Assembly: GCA_964509335.1 (NCBI GenBank)
Contig: CAZDXB010000052.1
Span: 1 to 12,563, forward strand
Length of the DNA stretch: 12,563 nt
Direction: 5' to 3'
Origin: CAZDXB01 sp964509335
GTDB lineage: Bacteria; Bacteroidota; Ignavibacteria; Kapaibacteriales; UBA2268
Positions 1 through 6,351 of this stretch are shown piece by piece (position 1 is the first letter of the stretch; the number at the start of each line of letters is the position of its first letter). The position numbers and the translations under genes were made by a program. The notes beneath the pieces were generated by a model. The model was not told where the DNA came from. It ran no database searches and was given only the letters and a program-made list of their open reading frames with translations.

Positions 1-57
1 ATTTCCCCTTTGGATTTCTCCGCGATTATAGTATTATTACGGAGATTGAAATTTTGA
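1..57 (+). CDS. C-terminal tail of an upstream gene (partial), possibly YggT family
   Basis: Frame 1 is open from the left edge to a TGA at 55-57, giving 18 visible residues (ISPLDFSAIIVLLRRLKF). The next gene starts 18 bases later in the same direction, so an operon is plausible. A short hydrophobic end with an 'LDFSAIIVLL' pattern recalls the end of YggT-family small membrane proteins (usually a G-x-D-x-S-P-I-I pattern), but 18 residues are too few to be sure. It could also be a chance open frame. Confidence 0.4.
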   Translation: MSPLDFSAIIVLLRRLKF

Positions 58-75
58 TAATAGCGAGGATTAGAT

Positions 76-873
76 ATGAAGAGAAAAATAGCGGTTCCGA
101 AGAATAAGATATTCGACCGGCTGGTAGCGAACGAGAAGGCGGTTTCCGAGCGCTACGATATACATTTGATTAGGACTTCGGAAAAGCGATGCTCGGAATT
201 GCTGATGAACAATCGAGTAGACGCGGCTCTGCTGTCGCCTTTGGGCTACGGCTTAGGCTACGATAAGGCGGACTACAGGATTATTCCCGGTCCCTGCTTA
301 ACGTCGATTGGCTACTCGAAGTTCGCGTCGATTTTCTTCAGGGGCGATTTAAGCTCGATTGACACAATCGCCGCGCCCGACTCGGACGATTTCCTCATTA
401 AAGTCGGCTTGCTTATGCTGAGCGAACGATACGGTATGGAGCCGAAAGTTAAAAAGCAACACGGCGAGCTGAAGGACTTGCTGGCGAAAAACGAAGCCGC
501 TGTCGTTTGGGGAGCGAGCGGCGGCGAAGATAGAGCTTTGGACGTATGCGAGGAGTGGTTCGATTGGTCGGATATGCCCTTGCCGCTGGGCGTGTGGACT
601 TGTAGAGCTTTAGAACATCCGAAGGAAATCGACAAAATCGTGAAGTATTTAGCCGCCGCAGGCGAACGACAGGAAAGAATCGACGAACCGCCGAGCGACG
701 AAATTAATACCGTTCCAAGATTCGGAGCGTTAGTGTGGAAGTGGGACCCGGAAATAGAGAACGCCCTCCAGCAAATCATTCATTTCCTTTATTTCCGCCA
801 ATACCTCGGCGAGATTTCCGCCGTGAAAGTTTTGGGCAGAGACGACGAGAAGAAACCCGACGCGGAGGAATAG
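76..873 (+). CDS. MqnA/MqnD-family protein (futalosine menaquinone pathway type)
   Basis: A 265-residue cytosolic protein with no signal peptide. It resembles the MqnA/MqnD family (Pfam VitK2_biosynth), which has the two-lobed periplasmic-binding-protein fold and includes chorismate dehydratase MqnA of the futalosine route to menaquinone. Family-like features seen: VDAALLSP (48-55), YRIIPGPCLTS (67-77), a 'LSERYGMEP' stretch (115-123), and 'EEWFDWSDMPLPLGVW' (159-174), which matches the family's 'EW..LTGLPFVFAVW' signature. The length is normal. The N-terminus lacks the usual 'SYLNALPL' substrate-site motif; here it is IAVPKNKIFDRL. A divergent function, or a paralogue of MqnA, is therefore possible. 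The start is supported by GAGGA at 65-69, six bases before the ATG. The last dozen residues are charged and low-complexity. The family call is fairly sure, the exact reaction is not. Confidence 0.62.
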   Translation: MKRKIAVPKNKIFDRLVANEKAVSERYDIHLIRTSEKRCSELLMNNRVDAALLSPLGYGLGYDKADYRIIPGPCLTSIGYSKFASIFFRGDLSSIDTIAAPDSDDFLIKVGLLMLSERYGMEPKVKKQHGELKDLLAKNEAAVVWGASGGEDRALDVCEEWFDWSDMPLPLGVWTCRALEHPKEIDKIVKYLAAAGERQERIDEPPSDEINTVPRFGALVWKWDPEIENALQQIIHFLYFRQYLGEISAVKVLGRDDEKKPDAEE

Positions 874-895
874 GAACGGATAATAATAATTGTAA

Positions 896-1120
896 GAGCG
901 CGACATACAGCGTCGCTTCGGCTTTGCAAGGCGCTCCAGAATCGCCGCGGTCAACCTTCGGGTTTACCCGAAGCGGCTATCGCCCTGCTGCAATAACTGA
1001 AATAGACGGCTTTAGCCGTCCGCGAAGGCGCCGCGAAAAGCAGACGTCTTTCTCTCGGCTCTAGGCAGCCATTCCTGAACGCAAGCCGATAGCTAAAGCT
1101 ATCGGTTATAGGGCGGCTCG
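896..1120. repeat. Cluster of hairpins, three with TTTA/TAAA loops
   Basis: Perfect inverted repeats seen directly: CTTCGGG-TTTA-CCCGAAG (956-973), GACGGC-TTTA-GCCGTC (1005-1020) and CCGATAGC-TAAA-GCTATCGG (1086-1105). The first two loops are identical and the third is their complement. In addition GAGCGC (896-901) can pair with GCGCTC (931-936), and CGCCCT (981-986) with AGGGCG (1110-1115), which would enclose the second and third hairpins in a long-range stem. None is followed by a T-run, so these are not simple terminators. They could be a structured RNA, an array of REP-like palindromes, or a decayed element. Confidence 0.55.
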
Positions 1121-1222
1121 CAGTACTGTAGACATAGCTTTTGAGACAAATTTAATCAAAATTCAAGGCTTAACGGGATAAATATTATATATCAACAAAA
1201 AGACCGACGCGAAGCGTCTATA

Positions 1223-1260
1223 TATGCGTTTTGACGCGGGAGCGTCGAAACGAGTTAGAT
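1223..1260. repeat. GGGA-loop hairpin repeat, copy A
   Basis: Contains an 11-bp stem (1227-1237 with 1242-1252, one T/G wobble) closed by a GGGA loop at 1238-1241; GGGA fits the stable GNRA tetraloop class. The same sequence recurs at 4078-4116. The two copies share TATGCGT, then ACGCGGGAGCGTCGA, then ACGAGT, with differences that partly keep pairing. A separate small hairpin, GACGC-GAA-GCGTC (1206-1218), lies just upstream. Confidence 0.6.
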
Positions 1261-1507
1261 TTTTAAAAAACGTTAAAGCGAATTCCGAATCCGACCTTAC
1301 CAAAGATTTGACATTTTGACGCTCGCGAACAGAAAAATTGACAGCTCTATATATCGACTTTGAAAATATGACGCAACTATATGCAATGTTGGCAGTTCAA
1401 AGCGATTTGGCGCTGTTTTTTTTGTGTATATATAGTGAAATTGATTTTGACGATTTGGTTCTAAAAAGTTTTTGTTCAAATAAATAAATATGTTGAATTA
1501 ATTAACA

Positions 1508-1515
1508 AAAGGAGG
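1508..1515 (+). promoter_or_regulatory. Strong Shine-Dalgarno of hsp20
   Basis: AAAGGAGG ends 8 bases before the ATG at 1524. It is nearly a perfect anti-16S match and stronger than the sites of most other genes here, several of which have weak or no visible site. This suits a stress protein made in large amounts. Confidence 0.8.
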
Positions 1516-1523
1516 AATGAGCT

Positions 1524-1976
1524 ATGGCTTTAGTCAGGTATAATCCGTTAAGAGGTTTCGACGCTTTGAGCAAGAGAATGAACGATTGGCTCGGCGACTT
1601 TGGCAGCGACCCGTTCACCGAGGATTACGGTTTCGACAAACCAACGTTTTATCCAAGCGTGGACGTCAAGGAAGACGACAAGAACTACTTCATCAAAGCC
1701 GAATTGCCTGGATTAAAGAAAGAAGACGTTAAGGTAACGGTAAACGACGACAACGTCTTGCAAATCCGAGGCGAGAAGAAGAAAGAGAAGAAAGACAAAG
1801 GCGAGAATTACATTAGAATGGAAAGAGGTTACGGAGAGTTCACTCGCTCGTTCGCGTTGCCGGATAACGTCAAGGACGACAAGGTAAAGGCTAAGTACAA
1901 CGACGGCGTTTTAGAGATAACGCTCGAGAAAGTCGAGCCGTCGAAGCCTAAGGAAAAAGAAGTAAAAATCGACTAA
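1524..1976 (+). CDS. hsp20: Small heat-shock protein, Hsp20 / alpha-crystallin family
   Basis: A 150-residue cytosolic chaperone that holds unfolding proteins in oligomers without using ATP. The N-terminal arm (1-42, 'LVRYNPLRGFDAL' with 'DPF') is typical of bacterial class A Hsp20. The alpha-crystallin domain spans about 43-138, with 'YFIKAELPGLKKEDVKV' (55-71), 'LQIRGEKK' (79-86) and the signature 'NDGVLEITL' (126-134). The tail carries the oligomer-bridging V-x-I motif (147-149). Length and architecture are complete. The gene is alone: a gene-free region lies upstream and a terminator directly downstream. No known heat-shock operator was found. Confidence 0.95.
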   Translation: MALVRYNPLRGFDALSKRMNDWLGDFGSDPFTEDYGFDKPTFYPSVDVKEDDKNYFIKAELPGLKKEDVKVTVNDDNVLQIRGEKKKEKKDKGENYIRMERGYGEFTRSFALPDNVKDDKVKAKYNDGVLEITLEKVEPSKPKEKEVKID

Positions 1977-2005
1977 TCCAATAGTCGAGCGAGTATAGCG
2001 CGAGT

Positions 2006-2043
2006 AGCGGAGAGGTCAGTTTAAAACGCCTCTCCGCTTTTTT
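2006..2043 (+). terminator. Rho-independent terminator of hsp20
   Basis: AGCGGAGAGG (2006-2015) pairs perfectly with CCTCTCCGCT (2029-2038), with a 13-base loop, followed by a run of six T (2038-2043). It starts 30 bases after the hsp20 stop codon. Confidence 0.9.
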
Positions 2044-2096
2044 ATTATTGTTGTAACAGGGAAGGAACGCCTGTTCTACCGCGTTTCGTTTCCGTT

Positions 2097-2135
2097 TTCT
2101 CTTTCCCAAATTTCTCTCTTTCTCTTTCCCAAATT
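2097..2135. repeat. Two direct repeats of TTCTCTTTCCCAAATT
   Basis: The 16-mer TTCTCTTTCCCAAATT occurs at 2097-2112 and 2120-2135 (period 23) in a pyrimidine-only context, ending four bases before the left end of the insertion sequence. On the other strand it reads AATTTGGGAAAGAGAA, sharing the TTTGGGA core with the tandem repeats right of the element. Confidence 0.7.
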
Positions 2136-2138
2136 GTA

Positions 2139-2153
2139 GAGGCTGTGTGAAAA
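2139..2153 (+). repeat. Left terminal inverted repeat of the IS
   Basis: GAGGCTGTGTGAAAA, matching the right end at 13 of 15 positions. Confidence 0.75.
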
Positions 2154-2207
2154 CCACAATAATTCGTATATTTGAGAAGTTATTGGGTAACAAAAACGAT
2201 AGATAAA

Positions 2208-3755
2208 ATGCGCTATATAAAAGGCGAAGACCGTGACCAAGCGATACTTTTTCCAGAAAAAATCAACGATTATATTGAACAGAACAATCCCGTAAGATTT
2301 ATTGACGCTTTCGTTGACTCTCTTGATATGTCAGAGATGGCTTTCACTCATTCTCAGCCAAAGAAAACGGGACGGAAACCATATAATCCAGCCGACTTAC
2401 TAAAACTTTATATATACGGTTATATGAATAAAGTTCGTTCAAGTCGAGAGTTGGAAAAGGTTTGCCACCGTAATGTAGAAGTTATTTGGCTTCTTAGAAA
2501 GTTGGCGCCGGACTTTAAGACGATAGCCGATTTCAGAAAGGATAACGGCAAAGCAATCAAAAAAGTATGTCGAGAATTTATACTGGAGTGTAAAACGATG
2601 AATTTGCTCAGTTCAAGTTTAGTCGGTATAGACGGGAGCAAATTCAGAGCAGTAAACGCGAACAAGAAAAATTATTCAAAATCAAAACTCAAGAAATTAA
2701 TAGAGAAGATAGACCGACAGATTCAAGAATATCTAAAAGCCGTTAAGGAACAAGACGAAGAAGAAGTCGATGTAAAAGAATTATCAAAAGCCGAACTTCA
2801 AGAGAAGATAGCGCAGTTGAAAGCAAAGTCGGACAGATACGACAAGATGATAAAAAAGATGGACGAGAACGGTCAGACGCAAATAAGCTTGACCGATCCG
2901 GACAGCAGAATGATGAAGAATCAACAAAACAGGGAGGTATGCTATAATAGCCAAATAGCGGTGGACGACAAATACAAATTGATAGTGGCACACGAAGTTT
3001 GCAATGACATAAATGATTATAAACAGTTGTATAATATGTCGTCAAAAGCGAAGGAGTCTTTGGGCGTTGAAAGTATAAGGGTATTGGCTGATAAGGGATA
3101 TTTCAAAAAGGAAGAGGTAAAAAGATGCTACGACGATAATATAGACTGCTGCGTTCCCGAACAGCGGAAGAGTCAAAACAGAAGAAGAGGATTATATACG
3201 GATAAAGATTTTTTCTACGACGTTAGCGAGGACGCGTATATTTGTCCGGCAGGCAAAAAATTAAAATACAAGTACACAGTAACTAAATACAATAAGAGAC
3301 AGCGGGTATATCAAACAAAGCTATGTAAAGGGTGTAAATTAAGGAGGAGATGCACAACGGCAAAATATGGACGAAGCGTTTATAGATGGGAATCCAAAAG
3401 GGTAATAGAAGAAATGAATAAAAAAATACAATCAAATCCGGGTATAATTAACAAGCGCAAGGGATTAGTTGAACATCCTTTTGGCGCTTTAAAACGGACA
3501 ATGAACCACGGATATTTCTTAACAAAGGGCTTAGCTAAAGTAAATACGGAATTTGATTTGTCAGTTTTAGCTTACAACGTAAAAAGAGTGATAAATATCA
3601 TGGGATACAAAGGATTAGTAGCGGCTCTTGCTCAAAAATCCTCTTTCTATTTAAATATTTGTCTTTCAAAAACGAAAATAAGACGATTAATAGCTCATAT
3701 AGAAAAATTTTGGAGAATAATAAGTTCAAAGCCGAATTTTTGTTGCAATTTTTAA
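2208..3755 (+). CDS. IS1182-family DDE transposase
   Basis: Catalyses cut/join transposition of the surrounding element. From the chosen ATG it has 515 residues. The N-terminal region (about 1-110) is the helical DNA-binding part with the family pattern 'GRKPYNPADLLKLYIYGY' (55-72). The RNase-H-like catalytic core has Asp142 in 'GIDGSKF', Asp295 in 'LADKGYF' and Glu422 in 'VEHPFGALKR'. A charged, coiled-coil-prone insert lies at about 157-225, and a cysteine cluster (C346, C373, C376, C382) suggests a zinc-binding knuckle. An in-frame earlier start exists at 2172, but the alignment of family N-termini ('KGEDRDQAILFPEKINDYI') favours 2208; no strong ribosome binding site is visible for either. 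No frameshift or internal stop is seen, so the enzyme is potentially active. Confidence 0.92.
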   Translation: MRYIKGEDRDQAILFPEKINDYIEQNNPVRFIDAFVDSLDMSEMAFTHSQPKKTGRKPYNPADLLKLYIYGYMNKVRSSRELEKVCHRNVEVIWLLRKLAPDFKTIADFRKDNGKAIKKVCREFILECKTMNLLSSSLVGIDGSKFRAVNANKKNYSKSKLKKLIEKIDRQIQEYLKAVKEQDEEEVDVKELSKAELQEKIAQLKAKSDRYDKMIKKMDENGQTQISLTDPDSRMMKNQQNREVCYNSQIAVDDKYKLIVAHEVCNDINDYKQLYNMSSKAKESLGVESIRVLADKGYFKKEEVKRCYDDNIDCCVPEQRKSQNRRRGLYTDKDFFYDVSEDAYICPAGKKLKYKYTVTKYNKRQRVYQTKLCKGCKLRRRCTTAKYGRSVYRWESKRVIEEMNKKIQSNPGIINKRKGLVEHPFGALKRTMNHGYFLTKGLAKVNTEFDLSVLAYNVKRVINIMGYKGLVAALAQKSSFYLNICLSKTKIRRLIAHIEKFWRIISSKPNFCCNF

Positions 3756-3780
3756 AAAAACAAATGCTCCCAAATTTAGA

Positions 3781-3795
3781 TTTTTACACAGACTC
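3781..3795 (-). repeat. Right terminal inverted repeat of the IS
   Basis: TTTTTACACAGACTC on the plus strand, inverted relative to the left end with two mismatches. Confidence 0.75.
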
Positions 3796-3896
3796 GGGGT
3801 TTGGGAATTAGGCGGTATATAAAAAGAGTTTGGGAATTAGGTATTATATAAATGGAGTTTGGGGATTAGTATAGGGTGTTGGAGTTTGTGAATTAG
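3796..3896. repeat. Degenerate tandem repeat, period about 29 bases, four copies
   Basis: The core GTTTGGGAATTAG appears at 3799, 3828, 3857 (GTTTGGGGATTAG) and 3884 (GTTTGTGAATTAG), giving spacings of 29, 29 and 27. The AT-rich part between cores is partly conserved (GTATATAAA / ATTATATAAA). It begins immediately at the right end of the insertion sequence. Spacers are short and resemble one another, so it is not a CRISPR array. Confidence 0.8.
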
Positions 3897-3924
3897 GCTG
3901 CAATAGTTTCCTCTCCCCACTTTC

Positions 3925-3954
3925 CTCATTCCGAAATTGGAATTTCGGAATGAG
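3925..3954. repeat. Perfect 14-bp inverted repeat
   Basis: CTCATTCCGAAATT, a GG centre, then AATTTCGGAATGAG. There is no T-run on either side, so a terminator is unlikely. It could be a protein-binding palindrome or a REP-like unit. The stretch 3897-4217 around it contains no gene. Confidence 0.75.
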
Positions 3955-4006
3955 ATAAAAGGACTAACAGGTTAATATCAATATGCTTACGTTAATCTTT
4001 TTAGTT

Positions 4007-4028
4007 CTCTCCTCGCTTGCGGGGAGAG
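4007..4028. repeat. Inverted repeat / hairpin
   Basis: CTCTCCTCGC pairs with GCGGGGAGAG (one T/G wobble; practical loop CTTG). No T-run follows on either strand, so its role is unknown. Confidence 0.5.
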
Positions 4029-4077
4029 TTAGAGAGGTGTTTCTTGTGTTGAGCTTTTGCCGGGAGGAGCGCGGCTG

Positions 4078-4116
4078 TATGCGTCCCAACGCGGGAGCGT
4101 CGAGACGAGTAAAGAT
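4078..4116. repeat. GGGA-loop hairpin repeat, copy B
   Basis: Second copy of the repeat at 1223-1260. The stem 4082-4092 with 4097-4107 closes a GGGA loop (4093-4096) and has two mismatches. Against copy A, one T-A pair has become C-G and one T/G wobble has become C-G, so pairing rather than sequence is kept at those places. Confidence 0.6.
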
Positions 4117-4217
4117 AGATAAATAAGAATATTAAATAAACCAATCCACGACATAAAGGACGCGGCTAGTGATTTTTCAGGGTGTAACCCATCTTTTCGG
4201 TTATATATTCATCCGAA

Positions 4218-4943
4218 TTATTTATTTCCGTCGAGCGCGGCTAAGTAGTTGGCTTCGGCGTTTTTCCAGTTAACTACGTCGAACCAAGCGTTAATGTAAT
4301 CGCCGCGTCTGTTCTGGTATTTTAAGTAATAGGCGTGTTCCCATACGTCGATAGTCATAATCGGGATAGCGTCCCAAACCGTCAACTTTTGATGGTTCTC
4401 GACTTGGAGCGTAAGTAGTTTTCCGTCGCTTAATCTTACCGCTAATACTCCCCAGCCGCTGCCTTCAACTTTTTTTGCGACGGAGAAGATATACTCCTTA
4501 AACTTTTCAAACGAGCCGTAATCGATTTTTATTCTGTCCAAAAGTTTTGCTGGAGGAGTTCCGCCGCCGTCGGGCGACATAGAATTCCAATAGAGCGTGT
4601 GCAGGAAATTTCCCGCTCCGTGAAAAGCTAGTTTCCTCGACCAATATTGAACTAAAGAGTAGTCTTTCTTGCTCTGCGCCAAAGTGATTTCCGCTTCGGC
4701 TTTGTTAAGTCCGTTGACGTAGCCTCGATGGTGCTTTGTGTGATGCAAATGAAGCGTCTTGGAGTCGATAACCGGTTCCAAGGCGTCGTAATCGTAGGGC
4801 AGTTCCGGCAGTTTATGCTCGGAAGGACTTTTGATTCTGTTTTCGTCGTTGGCGATAGCGTTAAAAGCTGGGGCGGACGCGAATGCCGCAGTCGCGGCTA
4901 AAAAACCGCTTTTTTTAAGGAAATCTCTTCGATTAGAACTCAT
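4218..4943 (-). CDS. Tat-exported Fe/Mn-family superoxide dismutase
   Basis: Converts superoxide to oxygen and hydrogen peroxide, here in the periplasm or at the cell surface. From the ATG at 4943 it has 241 residues. The N-terminus carries a twin-arginine signal (N-R-R-D-F-L-K-K, Arg5-Arg6) followed by an alanine-rich hydrophobic stretch to about residue 30. Metal ligands are His67 (LHLHH), His115 (NFLHTLYW), Asp199 and His203 (DVWEHAYY), and Tyr75 is the gateway tyrosine. His184 in 'QVENHQ' lies where many MnSODs have Gln. This pattern and the 'KYQNRRGDYINAWFDVVNW' ending are close to archaeal and mycobacterial-type SODs, which suggests iron or cambialistic use (inference). It is the last gene of a minus-strand pair with the exported protein at 4959-5453. 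A GTG two codons upstream is rejected because it overlaps the ribosome binding site. Confidence 0.93.
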   Translation of the reverse strand: MSSNRRDFLKKSGFLAATAAFASAPAFNAIANDENRIKSPSEHKLPELPYDYDALEPVIDSKTLHLHHTKHHRGYVNGLNKAEAEITLAQSKKDYSLVQYWSRKLAFHGAGNFLHTLYWNSMSPDGGGTPPAKLLDRIKIDYGSFEKFKEYIFSVAKKVEGSGWGVLAVRLSDGKLLTLQVENHQKLTVWDAIPIMTIDVWEHAYYLKYQNRRGDYINAWFDVVNWKNAEANYLAALDGNK

Positions 4944-4948
4944 ATTCA

Positions 4949-4952
4949 CTCC
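4949..4952 (-). promoter_or_regulatory. Ribosome binding site that fixes the sod start
   Basis: GGAG on the minus strand lies 5 bases before the ATG at 4943. The alternative GTG (4949-4947) overlaps it and cannot use it. Confidence 0.65.
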
Positions 4953-4958
4953 GGTTAT

Positions 4959-5453
4959 TTAAAATAAATCGGTATATTTTATATTCAACACAATCCAGCC
5001 TACCGTCGGCGATTTATAGAAAGTAAACTTCCACCTCAACGGATTTAAGGAATGCAAGCTTAGATAAGTAACTTTCATATAAGAAGGCGATATAAATTTA
5101 ATACTAGAGCGCTCGTAGCCCTTAACAGCGCCGTATAAGTCAATCGCTTTCAAAGTCTGCAAGACTTGATTTTTTACTTTGTCTTCGTTCATAATCAGCG
5201 GGCTGCCCCTTAAGAGTTTGTCGTAAGCTTTGTCGGCGGACTCGTTCATTAGCGATTCGAAAAAGTTCTCGCATTTATTCGTAACGTTTTCGGGCGGACT
5301 TTTAATCTCGCCGGAGGTTGTTTCAAACTCCTCTTCTTCGTATGCGTCCTGAGACGAACTGTCTGTTTGGGGGTTAAAAGTAGCGCTTTCCCGAGCAAAT
5401 AGAGTTACGTTTACCGTGAAAAAAAATAACAAAAGTAAAAAACTTATTTTCAT
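4959..5453 (-). CDS. Exported protein of unknown function
   Basis: 164 residues. A classic Sec signal peptide (Lys2 then a leucine/phenylalanine core, probable cleavage after LFA, residue 20) is followed by an acidic, serine-rich linker (about 21-55) and a compact C-terminal domain (about 58-164). That domain begins 'CENFFESLMNESADKAYDKLL' and ends in beta-strand-like 'WKFTFYKSPTVGWIVLNIKY', the pattern of small alpha+beta periplasmic domains of the NTF2-like / DUF4864-like sort. I do not recognise the family. The start is supported by AAAGGA upstream. The stop is 15 bases before the superoxide dismutase ATG, so the two are likely made from one message and both act outside the cytoplasm. Confidence 0.75.
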   Translation of the reverse strand: MKISFLLLLFFFTVNVTLFARESATFNPQTDSSSQDAYEEEEFETTSGEIKSPPENVTNKCENFFESLMNESADKAYDKLLRGSPLIMNEDKVKNQVLQTLKAIDLYGAVKGYERSSIKFISPSYMKVTYLSLHSLNPLRWKFTFYKSPTVGWIVLNIKYTDLF

Positions 5454-5595
5454 CTTCCGTCCTTTATTTTATAACCTATTTAAATATTAAACTAACCAAG
5501 ATAAAAAATATTGTTTACCCATTCTTAAGAGATTCTTGCTTGATAATTTACTAAAACTATATACAGCGTATTAACGTAAGCCGCCGCATTTGGCT

Positions 5596-6351
5596 TCACC
5601 GCCGCTTCAATCCGGCGATTTTCCTCAGATACGCTATTTCCTTGTCCGTTAATCGTCTGTATTCGCCTCTTTTCAATCCTTGCGCCGAAAGCCCCGCGAA
5701 AAATTTCCTGTCCAGCTTTTTTACTTCGTATCCGAGAGCGCCGAAAATCCTTTTAACCTCTCGATTTCTCCCTTCGGTTAAAGTTATGAATACTTCCGTC
5801 GCGTCTTGCGGGTTGATAATAACTTCGCAAGGCGCTGTTTTGCCGTCGTCGAGTTCCACCCCTTCGGCGATTCTCTTGGCGTCGTTTTTAGTTAGCTTTT
5901 TGTCTAATCCCGCTTTGTAAATCTTTTCAATTTGTCCGCTTGGATGAGCGAGTTTATGAGTAAGTTCGCCGTCGTTCGTCAGGAGCAAAACTCCGGCAGT
6001 GTTGCGGTCGAGCCTTCCCACGGGGAATATTCTCTCTCTGCTTTTCACTACGTCCATTACAGTTTTGCGGTCGCTTTGGTCGCTTACAGTCGTTATACAA
6101 TCCTTCGGTTTGTTTAGCAAGACATAAGTTGGCTTCTCGAAGGTAGTTACGGGTTTGCCGTTAACGGAAACCGAGTCGCTCGGCTTTATTTTGGCGCCCA
6201 TTTCCGTAACAACTTCGCCGTTAACCTTCACGGCGCATTCTTCAATCAGCTTATCGGCTTTCCGCCTAGAGGCTACGCCGCATTTTGCTATATACTTGTT
6301 CAGCCGTATTTCCTCTTGTTCCGTTTTGGCTCCTTTTTTCTTTCCGCTCAT
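5596..6351 (-). CDS. rluB: rRNA pseudouridine synthase, RsuA/RluB family
   Basis: Isomerises a specific uridine in ribosomal RNA to pseudouridine; RluB acts on 23S rRNA helix 89, RsuA on 16S rRNA. 251 residues. After a basic N-terminal tail comes an S4 RNA-binding domain (about 15-62, 'RLNKYIAKCGVASRRKADKLI'). The catalytic domain follows with 'YVLLNKPKDCITT' (76-88) and the active-site motif 'PVGRLDRNTAGVLLL', catalytic Asp115. Later family motifs are 'HPSGQIEKIYKAGL' and 'EGRNREVKRIFGALGYEVKKLDR', the latter characteristic of RluB. No strong Shine-Dalgarno precedes the ATG. It diverges from the acetyltransferase gene across a 229-base gap; a 142-base gap separates it from the exported protein downstream, so co-transcription with the sod pair is uncertain. 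Confidence 0.9.
   Translation of the reverse strand: MSGKKKGAKTEQEEIRLNKYIAKCGVASRRKADKLIEECAVKVNGEVVTEMGAKIKPSDSVSVNGKPVTTFEKPTYVLLNKPKDCITTVSDQSDRKTVMDVVKSRERIFPVGRLDRNTAGVLLLTNDGELTHKLAHPSGQIEKIYKAGLDKKLTKNDAKRIAEGVELDDGKTAPCEVIINPQDATEVFITLTEGRNREVKRIFGALGYEVKKLDRKFFAGLSAQGLKRGEYRRLTDKEIAYLRKIAGLKRR

Larger units (their letters stand above)
874..1523. other. 650-base gene-free stretch, rich in hairpins
   Basis: No convincing gene is present; open frames here are short and have no recognisable protein character. The left half (about 896-1120) is packed with perfect hairpins and the centre (1201-1260) holds two more (described separately). From about 1261 to 1507 it becomes AT-rich and presumably carries the hsp20 promoter. 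TTGACA occurs at 1338-1343, but no convincing partner box or CIRCE-type operator (TTAGCACTC-N9-GAGTGCTAA) is visible. Confidence 0.6.
2139..3795 (+). mobile_element. Complete IS1182-like insertion sequence
   Basis: A 1657-bp element carrying a full-length DDE transposase. Terminal inverted repeats are visible: left GAGGCTGTGTGAAAA (2139-2153) and the complement of the right end, GAGTCTGTGTAAAAA (3781-3795), which match at 13 of 15 positions. Size and GGCTGTGTGAAAA-like ends agree with the IS1182 family. No clear target duplication is seen in the flanks (TTGTA on the left, GGGGT on the right), so the exact end bases may be off by one or two, or one flank has been rearranged. It lies between hsp20 and the superoxide dismutase group and breaks no recognised gene. 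Confidence 0.85.

Noticed and set aside
735..1064. Plus-strand open frame overlapping the end of the MqnA-like gene
   Set aside because: Arginine- and proline-rich translation with no protein-like pattern; overlaps a real gene in another frame and runs through the hairpin cluster.
1370..1430. Possible tRNA remnant (GGCAGTTCAAAGCG resembling a T-arm)
   Set aside because: No paired T stem, no acceptor stem and no anticodon arm could be built on either strand.
1261..1507. CIRCE operator upstream of hsp20
   Set aside because: No TTAGCACTC-N9-GAGTGCTAA or close variant is present.
2743..3045. Minus-strand open frames inside the transposase
   Set aside because: Serine- and leucine-rich shadows of the charged transposase insert; no start signal or family pattern.
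3796..3896. Possible CRISPR array
   Set aside because: Repeat cores are only 13-16 bases, degenerate, spacing is 27-29 in total and the 'spacers' resemble each other; no cas genes are nearby.
4165..4200. Terminator after the superoxide dismutase (GGGT-GTA-ACCC)
   Set aside because: Only a 4-bp stem and no clear T-run on the minus strand.
4944..4949. GTG start two codons upstream for the superoxide dismutase
   Set aside because: It overlaps the GGAG ribosome binding site, which is correctly spaced for the ATG at 4943.
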